From an uncultured Christensenella sp. (GTDB taxonomy: Bacteria > Bacillota > Clostridia > Christensenellales > UBA1242): a DNA stretch of 37,547 bases. The notes beneath the pieces are model-generated. The model did no database searches. It was not told the origin of the DNA and saw nothing but the letters and a program-made list of their open reading frames with translations. Numbering within the stretch: position 1 is the stretch's first letter; each line of letters begins with the position of its first letter. The stretch is from assembly GCA_948471335.1 (NCBI GenBank), contig CAOKRZ010000002.1, positions 1-37,547 of the forward strand, in the 5' to 3' direction. A program made the translations under genes and the position numbers. Of this stretch, positions 15,195 through 24,300 are shown one piece after another.

Positions 15195-16439
15195 ATGAAT
15201 TTTAATCCATTTTTAGAAAAACCAAAGAAGATTGAAAGCGAGATTATGAACTGGTCGAAGCTTGCGCCTAAGCCATACAACAAAAACGAGATAGATCCGT
15301 TCACTCGTGTTCGCTGCATTTTGATGAACGGCACAGAATATGAAGCAGTCTGGTCAAAACATCACGCAAATAGGCATATTGCAGACAACGATGTAAGAAG
15401 GTCAATTGCACTTATAAGACGAATGGAACAGCAACAACAAAAACTTATCGCAGCTCTTAAACCAATCGATGAAAACATCTTGGAGACTACGATAGGTTAT
15501 GAACAGCTTGCTGTAGATTTGACGGCATTTTTGGCAAGACGCGCAACAGATAAAAATGTCAAGAATGCACTTGATTTTGCTCTTCTTGAAGATTTTGATC
15601 ACTTGTATCGCTATGCCAATCTGCTTGAAACTGATATGGGAGAGCATGCTGAAAAATATGTTGGCTCTTACACAGAGATTATGCCAGGCAGACCAACGAT
15701 CGCCCATCACAGACATCCATATGACAGCATCAGAAAACCAATTTCAAACAAAAAAGCCGATGCGATCACAAAATGTGATGTCATGATCATCACGGCGGCG
15801 GAACAACAAACGATGAATTATTATATGAACCTCGGCGCTTTCTATAAAAACCAAATGGGAAGAGAACTTTACACTGAAATAGGAATGGTGGAAGAAGAGC
15901 ACGTATCACAATATGGCTCACTTATCGATCCAACGCCTTCAATCTATGAAGAAATGCTTATGCATGAGTATGTTGAGTGTTATCTTTACTATTCAATGCT
16001 TAACGACGAAAGCGACAAAAACATCAAAAAGATTTGGGAAATGCTTTTCGAACAAGAACTTTCTCATCTTCATGAAGCTGCCAAAATGCTCAAGAAAATG
16101 GAGAAAAAAGAGTGGCAGGAAGTTATTCCAAACGGAGAATTCCCAGAGCTTATCTCTTTCAGAAACAACAAAGAATACGTCAGAAGCGTTTTAGGCAAAA
16201 CTGTCAGCTTGACTGCGGACAGAGAAACCTATGTTGACGTGAAAAAACTTGATAAAACCGCAAACTTCTTTAAATACAACAATAAAGTCAATGCAAAGCC
16301 TGAAAAAGAAGCAGGGCATGTTGTCATTGAGCAGCATATCAAAAGGTTTGGAGAAGACTATCGCGTTCAAGATGCACCTCATCCAGTCAAGGCACTCAAA
16401 GACAGAAAAATTGATAACATCTGTGTCGGAAGAGAATAA
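15195..16439 (+). CDS. Double ferritin-like (diiron-type) protein
   Basis: The start is the ATG at 15195, placed by GGAGGGATTT; a TTG 27 bases upstream is rejected. The 414-residue protein contains two helical-bundle blocks with iron-type ligands: TTIGYEQLAVD and LLEDFDHLYRY in the first, MVEEEHVSQYG, LMHEYVECY and FEQELSHLHEA in the second, giving E and ExxH-like positions that resemble ferritin-like and rubrerythrin proteins. The ends (about 1-90 and 320-414) are basic and not recognised. Likely cytoplasmic; possible roles are iron storage or oxidation, or peroxide defence. It starts 51 bases after the lipid kinase gene; no separate promoter is evident, and the hairpin at its ribosome site suggests translational control. 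Confidence 0.82.
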   Translation: MNFNPFLEKPKKIESEIMNWSKLAPKPYNKNEIDPFTRVRCILMNGTEYEAVWSKHHANRHIADNDVRRSIALIRRMEQQQQKLIAALKPIDENILETTIGYEQLAVDLTAFLARRATDKNVKNALDFALLEDFDHLYRYANLLETDMGEHAEKYVGSYTEIMPGRPTIAHHRHPYDSIRKPISNKKADAITKCDVMIITAAEQQTMNYYMNLGAFYKNQMGRELYTEIGMVEEEHVSQYGSLIDPTPSIYEEMLMHEYVECYLYYSMLNDESDKNIKKIWEMLFEQELSHLHEAAKMLKKMEKKEWQEVIPNGEFPELISFRNNKEYVRSVLGKTVSLTADRETYVDVKKLDKTANFFKYNNKVNAKPEKEAGHVVIEQHIKRFGEDYRVQDAPHPVKALKDRKIDNICVGRE

Positions 16440-16440
16440 A

Positions 16441-16476
16441 AAAATCATCTCAGAAAATTTTCTGAGATTTTTTTTA
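16441..16476 (+). terminator. Rho-independent terminator after the ferritin-like gene
   Basis: ATCTCAG (16447-16453) and CTGAGAT (16462-16468) with AAAATTTT between them form a perfect palindrome followed by eight or more T. Confidence 0.88.
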
Positions 16477-16483
16477 AATTCGT

Positions 16484-16514
16484 TTGACAAATGCGTAAAA
16501 AATACGCATACTAT
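16484..16514 (+). promoter_or_regulatory. Promoter with embedded operator-like inverted repeat (NrtR-like gene)
   Basis: TTGACA (16484-16489); candidate -10 boxes are CATACT (16507-16512, 17-base spacer) or TACTAT (16509-16514). The spacer contains a perfect inverted repeat, ATGCGTA (16491-16497) and TACGCAT (16503-16509) around five A, overlapping the -10. It would fit a dimeric repressor, most simply the product of the gene itself. Confidence 0.75.
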
Positions 16515-16531
16515 AGATACAGGAGGTGAAA

Positions 16532-17179
16532 ATGAACATAAATAATCCTTTGTATAAGGATCAAGGCATCCATGTGATTGCGTCAATCTTCACGGTTAAG
16601 GATGGCAAGTTTAAAGTGCTTCTCATCAAGCGTGATAACGAGCCGTTTAAAGACAAGTGGAGTTTGGTTGGTGGTGCGTGCTATCGGACAGAAGATGTGC
16701 TTACTGCCATGAAAAGAGAAATCAAAGAAAAAACTGGCATGAAGAACTTGAAACTTTCATTTTTTGATTTGTTTTCAAAGCCAGAACGGTGCGCTCTTAT
16801 GAGAATGCTTGGAGTTGCCTACATCGGAGTCATTGACTGCGACAGAGTGGAGGTGATGAAAAAGACTGCCAAGACAAAGGACGCTGACTGGTTTGAGATT
16901 GACAGAATTCCACCGCTCGCTTATGACCACAACGAAATTTTGGAAGCTGCAATCGAAAAACTTAAATCGCTCATCTTTGATACTGACATTCTTAAGGAGC
17001 TTTTTCCAAAAAACTTCACATTGCCAGAGCTTTACAAAGCTTATTGCGCAATTCTTGGGGAGAACATCGACAGACGAAATTTCCGAAAAAAGCTGCTCAG
17101 CGAAAATTTGATTGAGCCAACCGGTTTTGAGGAAAATGTAACGGGCAAGAAAAAAGCAAAATTTTATAAGTTTGTTTAG
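16532..17179 (+). CDS. NrtR-like Nudix-domain transcriptional regulator
   Basis: From the ATG at 16532 (GGAGGTGAAA upstream; an in-frame GTG at 16526 lies inside that site) the protein has 215 residues. Residues 12-140 are a Nudix domain; the Nudix box at 48-70 reads G-x5-E-x7-REIKEKTG, in which one of the two catalytic glutamates of the REUxEE core is Lys67, so hydrolysis is probably lost or weak. The last ~60 residues (FTLPELYKAYCAILG, RRNFRKKLLSENLIEPTG, KAKFYKF) are the winged helix typical of NrtR. Known NrtR proteins sense ADP-ribose or related nucleotides and repress NAD-salvage genes. It forms an operon with the P-loop/CYTH gene eight bases downstream and has an operator-like repeat in its promoter. 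Confidence 0.88.
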   Translation: MNINNPLYKDQGIHVIASIFTVKDGKFKVLLIKRDNEPFKDKWSLVGGACYRTEDVLTAMKREIKEKTGMKNLKLSFFDLFSKPERCALMRMLGVAYIGVIDCDRVEVMKKTAKTKDADWFEIDRIPPLAYDHNEILEAAIEKLKSLIFDTDILKELFPKNFTLPELYKAYCAILGENIDRRNFRKKLLSENLIEPTGFEENVTGKKKAKFYKFV

Positions 17180-17187
17180 GAGGAAAA

Positions 17188-18201
17188 ATGAAAACTTTTG
17201 TTTTAAATTTATTTGGTGCGCCAGGTTCTGGCAAATCTACTTTTGGTGACTTACTGTTTGGCTTTTTAAAACTCAATGGGGTTACTTGTGAAAAGTTTGA
17301 CGAATTTGCAAAAGCTTATGCTTGGGAGGGAAACTTAACCGCGCTTTCTGATCAACCGTTCCTACTTGGAAATCATTTTCACAGTTTTTTCAGACTTGAC
17401 GGCAAAGTCAACTTGATTATAACTGACAGCCCGCTTCCACTTTCAATTTACTATAACAGAGTCAGCAAAACAACATTTTCAAAATGCTTTGATGAGCTTG
17501 TGCTTGAAGCTTACAATCGTTTTGATAACATCAACTATTATATGGTCAGAAACTTCCCTTATGAGCAAGAAGGAAGATATCAAACAGAGGCAGAGAGCGT
17601 TATGGTTGACAAAGATCTTAGAAAAATTTTGAAGGAATACAACATTGGCTATCGTGAAATTGTCAACACAACAATTGAAAGCACGAAAGCACTTGCAGAA
17701 AAAATCGCGGGCAGGCTTACAAAGTTTTTAAAGCTTTATCAAAATGAAAAACCAGTGAATTGGGAGTTTGAACGGAAGTTTATGCTGAAAGACACAACTC
17801 CGCTTGGTCTTGCAAGGGCAAAACATATTATTCAAAACTATATCGGTCTTGGCCAAAGCGAAAAGAGAGTAAGACAGATTGATGGAAAACAGTTTGTCTT
17901 CACTGATAAAACAGGACACGGCAAAGAAAGAAGAGAATATGAAACTGAAATGGATAGAGCACTTTATCACAACCTTCTTGAAAACTATCAAGAAGGCATG
18001 ACGATCATCAAAAATCGTTATACAATTCCACTTAAAAATGTCAAGACTTGCGACGTCGACGTGTTCTGTTTGCCAAAACCTATGCAAACAGTTGAAGTCG
18101 AATTTGAAAGCAAAGAAGAGATGGAAAACTTCACTCCACCTGAATGGTTCGGCAACGAGATCTTCAATCATTCAAACCACAATCTTGCAATGGGCAAATA
18201 A
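17188..18201 (+). CDS. P-loop kinase-like (NadR/Ttd14 AAA type) and CYTH domain fusion
   Basis: The 337-residue protein joins two domains. Residues 1-180 form a small P-loop NTPase: Walker A GAPGSGKST (10-18), LIITDSP as the Walker B-like strand (near 75-81), and an arginine-containing lid region (EQEGRYQTEAE, 126-136), like the nicotinamide-riboside-kinase part of NadR. Residues ~190-337 are a CYTH domain: EFERK (193-197, the ExExK motif), KRVRQ, RREYETEM, IIKNRYTI and VEVEFES, matching acidic and basic residues that line the triphosphate tunnel of CYTH triphosphatases and class IV cyclases. The same order is, as I recall, described for eukaryotic Ttd14. The gene follows the NrtR-like regulator by eight bases with AGGAGG. 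A nucleotide or NAD-linked kinase/phosphatase role is inference. Confidence 0.85.
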   Translation: MKTFVLNLFGAPGSGKSTFGDLLFGFLKLNGVTCEKFDEFAKAYAWEGNLTALSDQPFLLGNHFHSFFRLDGKVNLIITDSPLPLSIYYNRVSKTTFSKCFDELVLEAYNRFDNINYYMVRNFPYEQEGRYQTEAESVMVDKDLRKILKEYNIGYREIVNTTIESTKALAEKIAGRLTKFLKLYQNEKPVNWEFERKFMLKDTTPLGLARAKHIIQNYIGLGQSEKRVRQIDGKQFVFTDKTGHGKERREYETEMDRALYHNLLENYQEGMTIIKNRYTIPLKNVKTCDVDVFCLPKPMQTVEVEFESKEEMENFTPPEWFGNEIFNHSNHNLAMGK

Positions 18202-18207
18202 GAGAAA

Positions 18208-18241
18208 ACAAAAAATAGCGGATGTCCGCTATTTTTCTTTT
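18208..18241. terminator. Bidirectional terminator containing the stop codon of the Ca-ATPase gene
   Basis: AAAAATAGCGGA (18211-18222), TG, TCCGCTATTTTT (18225-18236) is a perfect 12-bp palindrome. The TAG stop of the minus-strand ATPase (18231-18229) lies within the right arm. Confidence 0.9.
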
Positions 18242-20982
18242 TTTCTGTTTTTGATTCTAAGCATCCACTTCACAAATTCGAAATATGGGAAGATCAGCAT
18301 TGCTGGAACAATTGCGATCAGCCATTGCCACCAGTTAAGTGAGCAAAGCCCCATCGCATTTTGAATTGGTGTAATCGGAGCAATAACAAGTATCACTGTC
18401 AAGAAAGCCGAGACAAGGAAACTCCAGTTGAGAATTTTGTTGTCAAATGGATTCTTGCTGAAAAGAGATGCTGTATCGCTTTTGAGGTTGAAAGAATGGA
18501 AAAGCTCAACAAAACATAGATACAAGAAGCAAATTGATGAGACTTCAGCTGAACTGAGTTTGAGATAAAGCGTTGTAAAGCAGTAAAGCCCAATCAGGAA
18601 TGCTGATACAAACAGGGCTGAACAGAAAATGTTTATTCCCACATTGCCTTTAAACAGGTTGCCTTTGTTTTTGATCGGCTTCCGTTTCATTATGTCTTTT
18701 TCAGGCTTTTCAAAGCCGAGCGCTAGGGCAACAAAGGTGTCTGAAACAAAGTTTATCCAAAGCAGAAGCGCAGGGCTGAAGAAGTGGGCGTCTCGGAATA
18801 CGAGAAGAATTATAGATAATGTGATAAGCTCTGCAATTGAAGTGCCAAGAAGAAACATGAGGATTTTGAGAATCGTGTTGAAGGTGTGTCTTCCTTCTTT
18901 AACAGCACCAACAATTGTTGCAAAGTTGTCGTCTGTTAAAATCATATCTGCAGCTTCTTTTGTCACGTCTGTTCCAGTTATTCCCATGCCTACGCCAATG
19001 TCTGCAGCTTTGATGCTTGGTGCGTCGTTGACGCCATCGCCTGTCATCGCAACAATTTTGTCGTTTGCTTTCAATGCTTTGACAATTTTGACTTTATGCT
19101 CTGGGCTTACCCTTGCATAAACTTGATATTTGGATACAACCTTGATAAATTCTTCATCCGGGATTTCATTCAGCTCTTTCCCTGTGATAACTTTGCCTGG
19201 GTCAGTGCAAATGCCAAGTTCTTTCGCAATTGCAAAAGCGGTGTCTTTGTGGTCACCAGTGATCATGACCGTTGCAATTCCAGCTTGCTTACAAGTTTTG
19301 ATTGCGCCTTTAACTTCTTCTCTAGGCGGGTCAATCATTCCAACAAGCCCAAGAAAGACAAGATCGTTTTCTGTGTTTTCGCTTGTTGGTCTGCCGATTT
19401 TGTCAACCGTTTTAAATGCAAAAGCAAGGTTTCTGAGCGCTTTTTCTGCAAAAGCTGAGTTTTTGTTTAAAATAAGTTCTCGGTCAGCGTTTGTCATTCG
19501 TCTGATCTTGCCGTCATCAAGAATCTTTGTGCAGCGAGACAAAATGTTGTCCACAGCACCTTTTGTGTAAGCGGTGATTTTTTCGTCAACGTCGTTGAAC
19601 GTCGTCATCAGCTTTCTTTCACTGTCAAAAGGGATTTCATTTTTGCGCTTGAATTTGCCGTCAAGCTTTTCTTTGTTGATTCCGACAAAATATCCATAAT
19701 GCACAAGCGCAATTTCAGTTGGGTCACCAATCGATTCAAGTTTGCCATCTTCAAATTTCGCTTTTGCATCGTTGCATAGAAGCATGCATCTTATAAGTTC
19801 AACAAAATTTCGATCATCGCGAAATCTTTCACATTCCTCTTTTGCTTCTTCAAGCATAAAGCTTTCAGGAGCAAGCATATTGGATGAATTTTTTGCCATG
19901 TATTCACAAAGCTCTGCGTGCATTCCTCCAAGATAATAAATTTCTTTAACGGTCATTTTGTTAAGTGTCAATGTCCCTGTTTTGTCAGAGCATATCACTT
20001 CAGTGCTTCCAAGCGTTTCAACTGAAGGCAGACTTTTGACAATCGCGCGCTGATCACTCATTCTTTTCACACCCATCGACATTGTTACAGTGATGCAAGC
20101 AGGAAGGCCTTCAGGGATTGCGCACACTGCAATTGCGATGGCCATTGAGAAAGAGGTCATAATGTTTCCGCCAGTTAAAATTCCGACAAGGAAAACTGCA
20201 AGACAGACTACGGCTACAACGGCTGTGATGATAATGCTTGTTGACTTGATCCTTTTTGTCAGAGGCGTTTCGGTTGCTTTCATTTCAGTCAAGGCTGAGG
20301 CAATCTTGCCCATCTCAGTGTTCATCCCAGTCGCAACGACAATTCCTATTCCACGGCCATAAGAAACAACGCTTCCCATAAATGCCATGTTGACACGGTC
20401 TCCAAGCAGGGCGTCTTCTTCAAGAATAACAGTTGCATCTTTTTCTATCGCAAGGCTTTCACCGGTAAGCGCGCTTTCTTCAATTTTGAGAGAATTTGTT
20501 TCAATAAGCCTAAGATCAGCAGGGACAATGTCTCCAGCTTCCAAAACCACGATGTCGCCAACAACAAGCTCTTCACTTTTGACCTTGAAAGTCCTTCCTT
20601 GCCTTGTTACGGTGCAATAAGGCTTTGTCATATTCTTAAGCGACTCCATTGCTTTTTCTGAGTTTCGCTCTTGAATGAAACCTATAATAGCGTTGAATAG
20701 AACGACAATTAAAATAATGCCTGCGTCAATGAATTCGTCATAAGAGCCTTCAACTGCGCCCATAACAACGCTGATAACGCTGCTTAGAATGAGAACAATG
20801 ATCAGTATATCTTTAAACTGGCTTAAAAATTTGATAAATCCATTCTTTTTCTTTTTGCCAGCAAGTTCATTTTTGCCATCTTTTGCCAGACGCTTCTTTG
20901 CTTCGGTATAAGAAAGGCCAGAAGTGGAGCTTTCCAATTCTTCAAGTGTTTTTTCATAATCTTGTGAAAAAACCTTTTTCAT
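18229..20982 (-). CDS. P-type Ca2+-transporting ATPase (PII type)
   Basis: At 917 residues it has the full P-type architecture: N-terminal cation-ATPase domain, actuator loop with LTGES near 173-177, PEGLP at 290-294 in M4 (a Ca2+-site signature), phosphorylation site DKTGT with Asp333, nucleotide-binding domain, hinge GDGVNDAPS and about ten membrane segments including the C-terminal four. This is the PacL/SERCA or PMCA-like class, which exports Ca2+ from the cytoplasm (or possibly Mn2+). The gene stands alone. Its -10 box lies seven bases from the ATG and no ribosome site is present, so it is probably translated from an almost leaderless message. Confidence 0.95.
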   Translation of the reverse strand: MKKVFSQDYEKTLEELESSTSGLSYTEAKKRLAKDGKNELAGKKKKNGFIKFLSQFKDILIIVLILSSVISVVMGAVEGSYDEFIDAGIILIVVLFNAIIGFIQERNSEKAMESLKNMTKPYCTVTRQGRTFKVKSEELVVGDIVVLEAGDIVPADLRLIETNSLKIEESALTGESLAIEKDATVILEEDALLGDRVNMAFMGSVVSYGRGIGIVVATGMNTEMGKIASALTEMKATETPLTKRIKSTSIIITAVVAVVCLAVFLVGILTGGNIMTSFSMAIAIAVCAIPEGLPACITVTMSMGVKRMSDQRAIVKSLPSVETLGSTEVICSDKTGTLTLNKMTVKEIYYLGGMHAELCEYMAKNSSNMLAPESFMLEEAKEECERFRDDRNFVELIRCMLLCNDAKAKFEDGKLESIGDPTEIALVHYGYFVGINKEKLDGKFKRKNEIPFDSERKLMTTFNDVDEKITAYTKGAVDNILSRCTKILDDGKIRRMTNADRELILNKNSAFAEKALRNLAFAFKTVDKIGRPTSENTENDLVFLGLVGMIDPPREEVKGAIKTCKQAGIATVMITGDHKDTAFAIAKELGICTDPGKVITGKELNEIPDEEFIKVVSKYQVYARVSPEHKVKIVKALKANDKIVAMTGDGVNDAPSIKAADIGVGMGITGTDVTKEAADMILTDDNFATIVGAVKEGRHTFNTILKILMFLLGTSIAELITLSIILLVFRDAHFFSPALLLWINFVSDTFVALALGFEKPEKDIMKRKPIKNKGNLFKGNVGINIFCSALFVSAFLIGLYCFTTLYLKLSSAEVSSICFLYLCFVELFHSFNLKSDTASLFSKNPFDNKILNWSFLVSAFLTVILVIAPITPIQNAMGLCSLNWWQWLIAIVPAMLIFPYFEFVKWMLRIKNRKKEK

Positions 20983-20989
20983 ACGTTTT

Positions 20990-21017
20990 AGTATAACAAA
21001 ATTTGATAAGAAAACAA
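20990..21017 (-). promoter_or_regulatory. Promoter of the Ca-ATPase gene (near-leaderless)
   Basis: On the minus strand a weak -35 TTGTTT (21017-21012), 16-base spacer, and TATACT (20995-20990) are followed by AAAACGT and the ATG. No Shine-Dalgarno sequence. Confidence 0.6.
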
Positions 21018-21031
21018 ATTATTTTTTATAT

Positions 21032-21218
21032 TTACCAAGAGATTTTATAATTTATAAAATTTTTTATAACTTTCACTAAATCGGCGATTTTACAATTTTC
21101 ATTGTTTTCAATCTCAAAAGCATCGTATTCTTTTGCGGGAACAATTCCTTCAACTTGTTTTTCCGCTTCCAGCAACGCCTGTTATACGATAAGGTTTGTT
21201 AAACTTTTTCCTAAGGTC
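21032..21218 (-). pseudogene. Remnant of a P-loop NTPase gene
   Basis: This lies in the only gene-free stretch over 300 bases (20983-21387). One minus-strand frame reads KPYRITGVAGSGKTS (codons ending at 21153), a clear Walker A motif, then a TGA. Another frame, open from 21179 to a TAA at 21032, reads EGIVPAKEYDAFEIENNE and continues IADLVKVIKNFI, which has the look of the C-terminal end of a small kinase-type protein. The core between Walker A and the C-terminus is missing and the frames differ, so a deletion plus frameshift is likely. No start codon remains after the AGGA site near 21211. The original family cannot be named. Confidence 0.55.
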
Positions 21219-21235
21219 TCACTTGTTCTTCTATA

Positions 21236-21265
21236 ATTAGACCTATTTTATTAACTTGCTGTCAA
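21236..21265 (-). promoter_or_regulatory. Surviving promoter of the P-loop remnant
   Basis: On the minus strand TTGACA (21265-21260), 18-base spacer, TCTAAT (21241-21236). Confidence 0.5.
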
Positions 21266-21337
21266 CAAGTCAACTTATATTGAAGCGCGTGGAATTTTTC
21301 AAGGTGACAAATTTCGTTTTTTCGTTTGCTTTATGAT

Positions 21338-21366
21338 TTGACTTTTGATGACAAATCATATAATAT
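21338..21366 (+). promoter_or_regulatory. Promoter of the M60 peptidase gene
   Basis: TTGACT (21338-21343) with TAATAT at 21361-21366 (17-base spacer), overlapping TATAAT at 21359-21364 (15-base spacer). The leader is about 15 bases and contains GAGGAAGG. Confidence 0.6.
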
Positions 21367-21387
21367 ATTGCTTGAGGAAGGTTTTTT

Positions 21388-24300
21388 ATGGAATCAAAAA
21401 ACACAAAACAAAGCGCTGTAAAAAATTCTGACACTAAACAAATCAAGAAAAAAGTTGCAGCAAAAAAAGTAAACAAGAAAACAAAAGAAAAGAAACCAAT
21501 GACAAAGGAGAAGAAAGAACGAATCGTTTGTTGGAGCTTGATTGCTGTTCTGTCAATCTCTGCCATTGTAGGGATAGGTCTTGGTTTCAGACCAAGAGGC
21601 ATTGACCCTTACAATTATAACTACTCAAGATTTGATGATGAGGCAAACTTCAAAATTTCAGGGATTGATGACAGTGATTGGAATGGAGTGAAGGCGGAAA
21701 CTATAACTGACGGCTATGAAAAAGGGTCTTCACGTGCGCCTCAAACATCTGAATATGGCAGAACACTCTCTCCAACAGAGATCATCAAGCCGATAAACTA
21801 TACGGCGGATGAGCACGAAAAATATGGCGTGGAAAAATATCCAAGTTATGGATCAAATCTCGGAAACCTTCCAGTAGAAAAATTTAATGGCATCATTCTA
21901 GAATGCCGTGATCTTATTCCATCTCCTACATGGCACTCAAGCAAGACATATGATGCCATTGACTCAGAAGGCTATCTTCTTAAAAACGGAAACCGAATTG
22001 AGTATACATATAATGTTGACTCAAGCGGAAGCGGAGACGGCGAATCTTCTGATAATAATCATGACGGAGACGGAGATGGCGAAGATGTTGGAGCTGGTTC
22101 TGCAACCACATCAATTCAATATCATGAAACTTACCGCATGCTTTATAAACATACAACAGCTGAGACGCTGTATGGCGGTGGGTTTTCTGACAGCGAACCT
22201 CGTATTGTGAAAACAATCTCTTGCGTTGCACGTGGCGGAGCTGGCGCAATTGGCTCTAAACAGATAACTGGTCTTTACGCTCCTGCAGGCGAAGTTATTA
22301 AGTTTGAAATGCCACTCGATCAATGGCTCGCTTCTGGTGGAATGCGTATATATATTGGGCAAAACTATAACCTCGATGGTAATGATGGTGTTTCTTTGGA
22401 GTGGTCAGTTTCAGGCGGAACTGCAAACATAAAGGGCAATGGCTTTACTCGTATGCCAAACATCGTTAGTCAATTTAATTATCCTGCAAACAGCCCAGCG
22501 GTTGAAGTTGGCGAAGATACGGTCACATTCTATGCGGGTTCGTTCTGGGGTGGCCCAATATACATTCGACCAAATGCAAACAACGTTCAGCGTAACATTT
22601 CAGTTACAATCTCAGGCGGCGTGAAATATCAACATTTCATTCTTGGCGCAACAACTGAGGAAGAATACAACTTAAACGCTACATCAACAGCACCTTACTT
22701 TGACCTTGAAATTTACGATTCTGCAATTCGTTTCACAACAGGTAAATGGGGAGCAGAATCACTTTCAAGCATGACTTATGAAAACTGCACAGACGCTGCT
22801 GTTTTGTGGGATAAGATCACACAAGTTTCAAGGCGCGTGGGGCCAAATGGACTTACTTCAAAATTGGCACCAATCAATTTTATAGGTGACTGTTATATCG
22901 CTGCCGGCGCAGCATATGCAAACCCAGGCCGAAATGGCGTTGTTTGCCCTCCAGGGTGGGTGGCAGGTGCGCTTAATTACAACAGCTTTGTAAATGGCGG
23001 TAATTGGGGAAGCATGCACGAATTTAACCACTGCTGGCAAGGATATGGCGTTGCCAACAATGGCGAAGTGACAAACAACGCGGTGACTTTGGTTTCTTAT
23101 TCGCTCTATACCAGAATTTCTCAAAGCAGAACGGCTGTTCCAGGTTGGAGCCCAGGTTGGAACAGATTTACAGATCCATCAAAAGCTTTGGCAGAGTTTT
23201 TGACTCAAAGCAGCACAGGAAACAAGTGCTATGACTTGCCACTTTATGCAACTCTTTTACATAATATTGGACAGGAAAACTATATCACATCGGCTCAAGC
23301 TGGCAGCTATTATGATAACCTTGTCAATGCAACACATTATGATATGACATATTATTTCAAAGATCTTATGCATTTCAATGTTGGAAAAGATTACGCACAC
23401 ACTGGCACGCTTTCAAGCGCCAAAGTGCAAGAGGTGAAATCGAAAAACTATCCAGTTTTCGTTCCAGTATCTTCAGTTTATCAAGTTGGAAGAAGTGTGA
23501 TATATGATAAACAAAAATATTACATCACAACCGCACAGCCATTCTCTTATGGCAGCGGAGTGTTCATCATGGACTTCAATAACCGCAACAACTTCAAAGC
23601 TGGCAACTTTATAAGCAAAGGCTTGGTTATTCCAGATGGATTCACAGCAAGCGTCGTTTCAGTGACTCAGCCAGAAAATGGGAAAGTTGAACTGCTTGAC
23701 AATAATTATGTCAAATACACACCTTCAAACGATAAAGATTCTCTATATTCTGGCAATTTCAGGGTAAAGATAAGATTAATTCACAATAAACGCGAGTTTA
23801 TCGTTGAAGATGTAGATCTTGTCATCAACTTAAAACAATCAGCTGGCACAGATTTAACTAGAACCACCTATATCTACAATGATGCGTCAAAAGTGCCTTC
23901 AACTTCTGAAATCTATAACGCACAAACAAAAACATTTGATTTTGGCGATGTCGCTTCTACAGAATCAAAGGTCAATGTCTGCACGCAAGAAACAAACACT
24001 CAGATTTGGGCGGCGGGCAGAAATTATGATGATGATCATTATGATGCAAACAGCAAAAACTATAGACTTATGCCTGTAAATCAAACACTGCAAACACTCG
24101 ACGGAGTTATGTACTTGTCAAGAGCAGGGACTTATCGCTTCACTTTGAAGGGCAGAGGAAAAGCAACATTATATCTTTCTTATGATGACGGAAACACTTG
24201 GGAAAGCGCTTTCACCTTTAATAGAAAAAGCGGAAACGCGTATAATCCAAATGAATATACCGAGCATGAGTTTACAACGACCAACAACTATATCAAGTTC

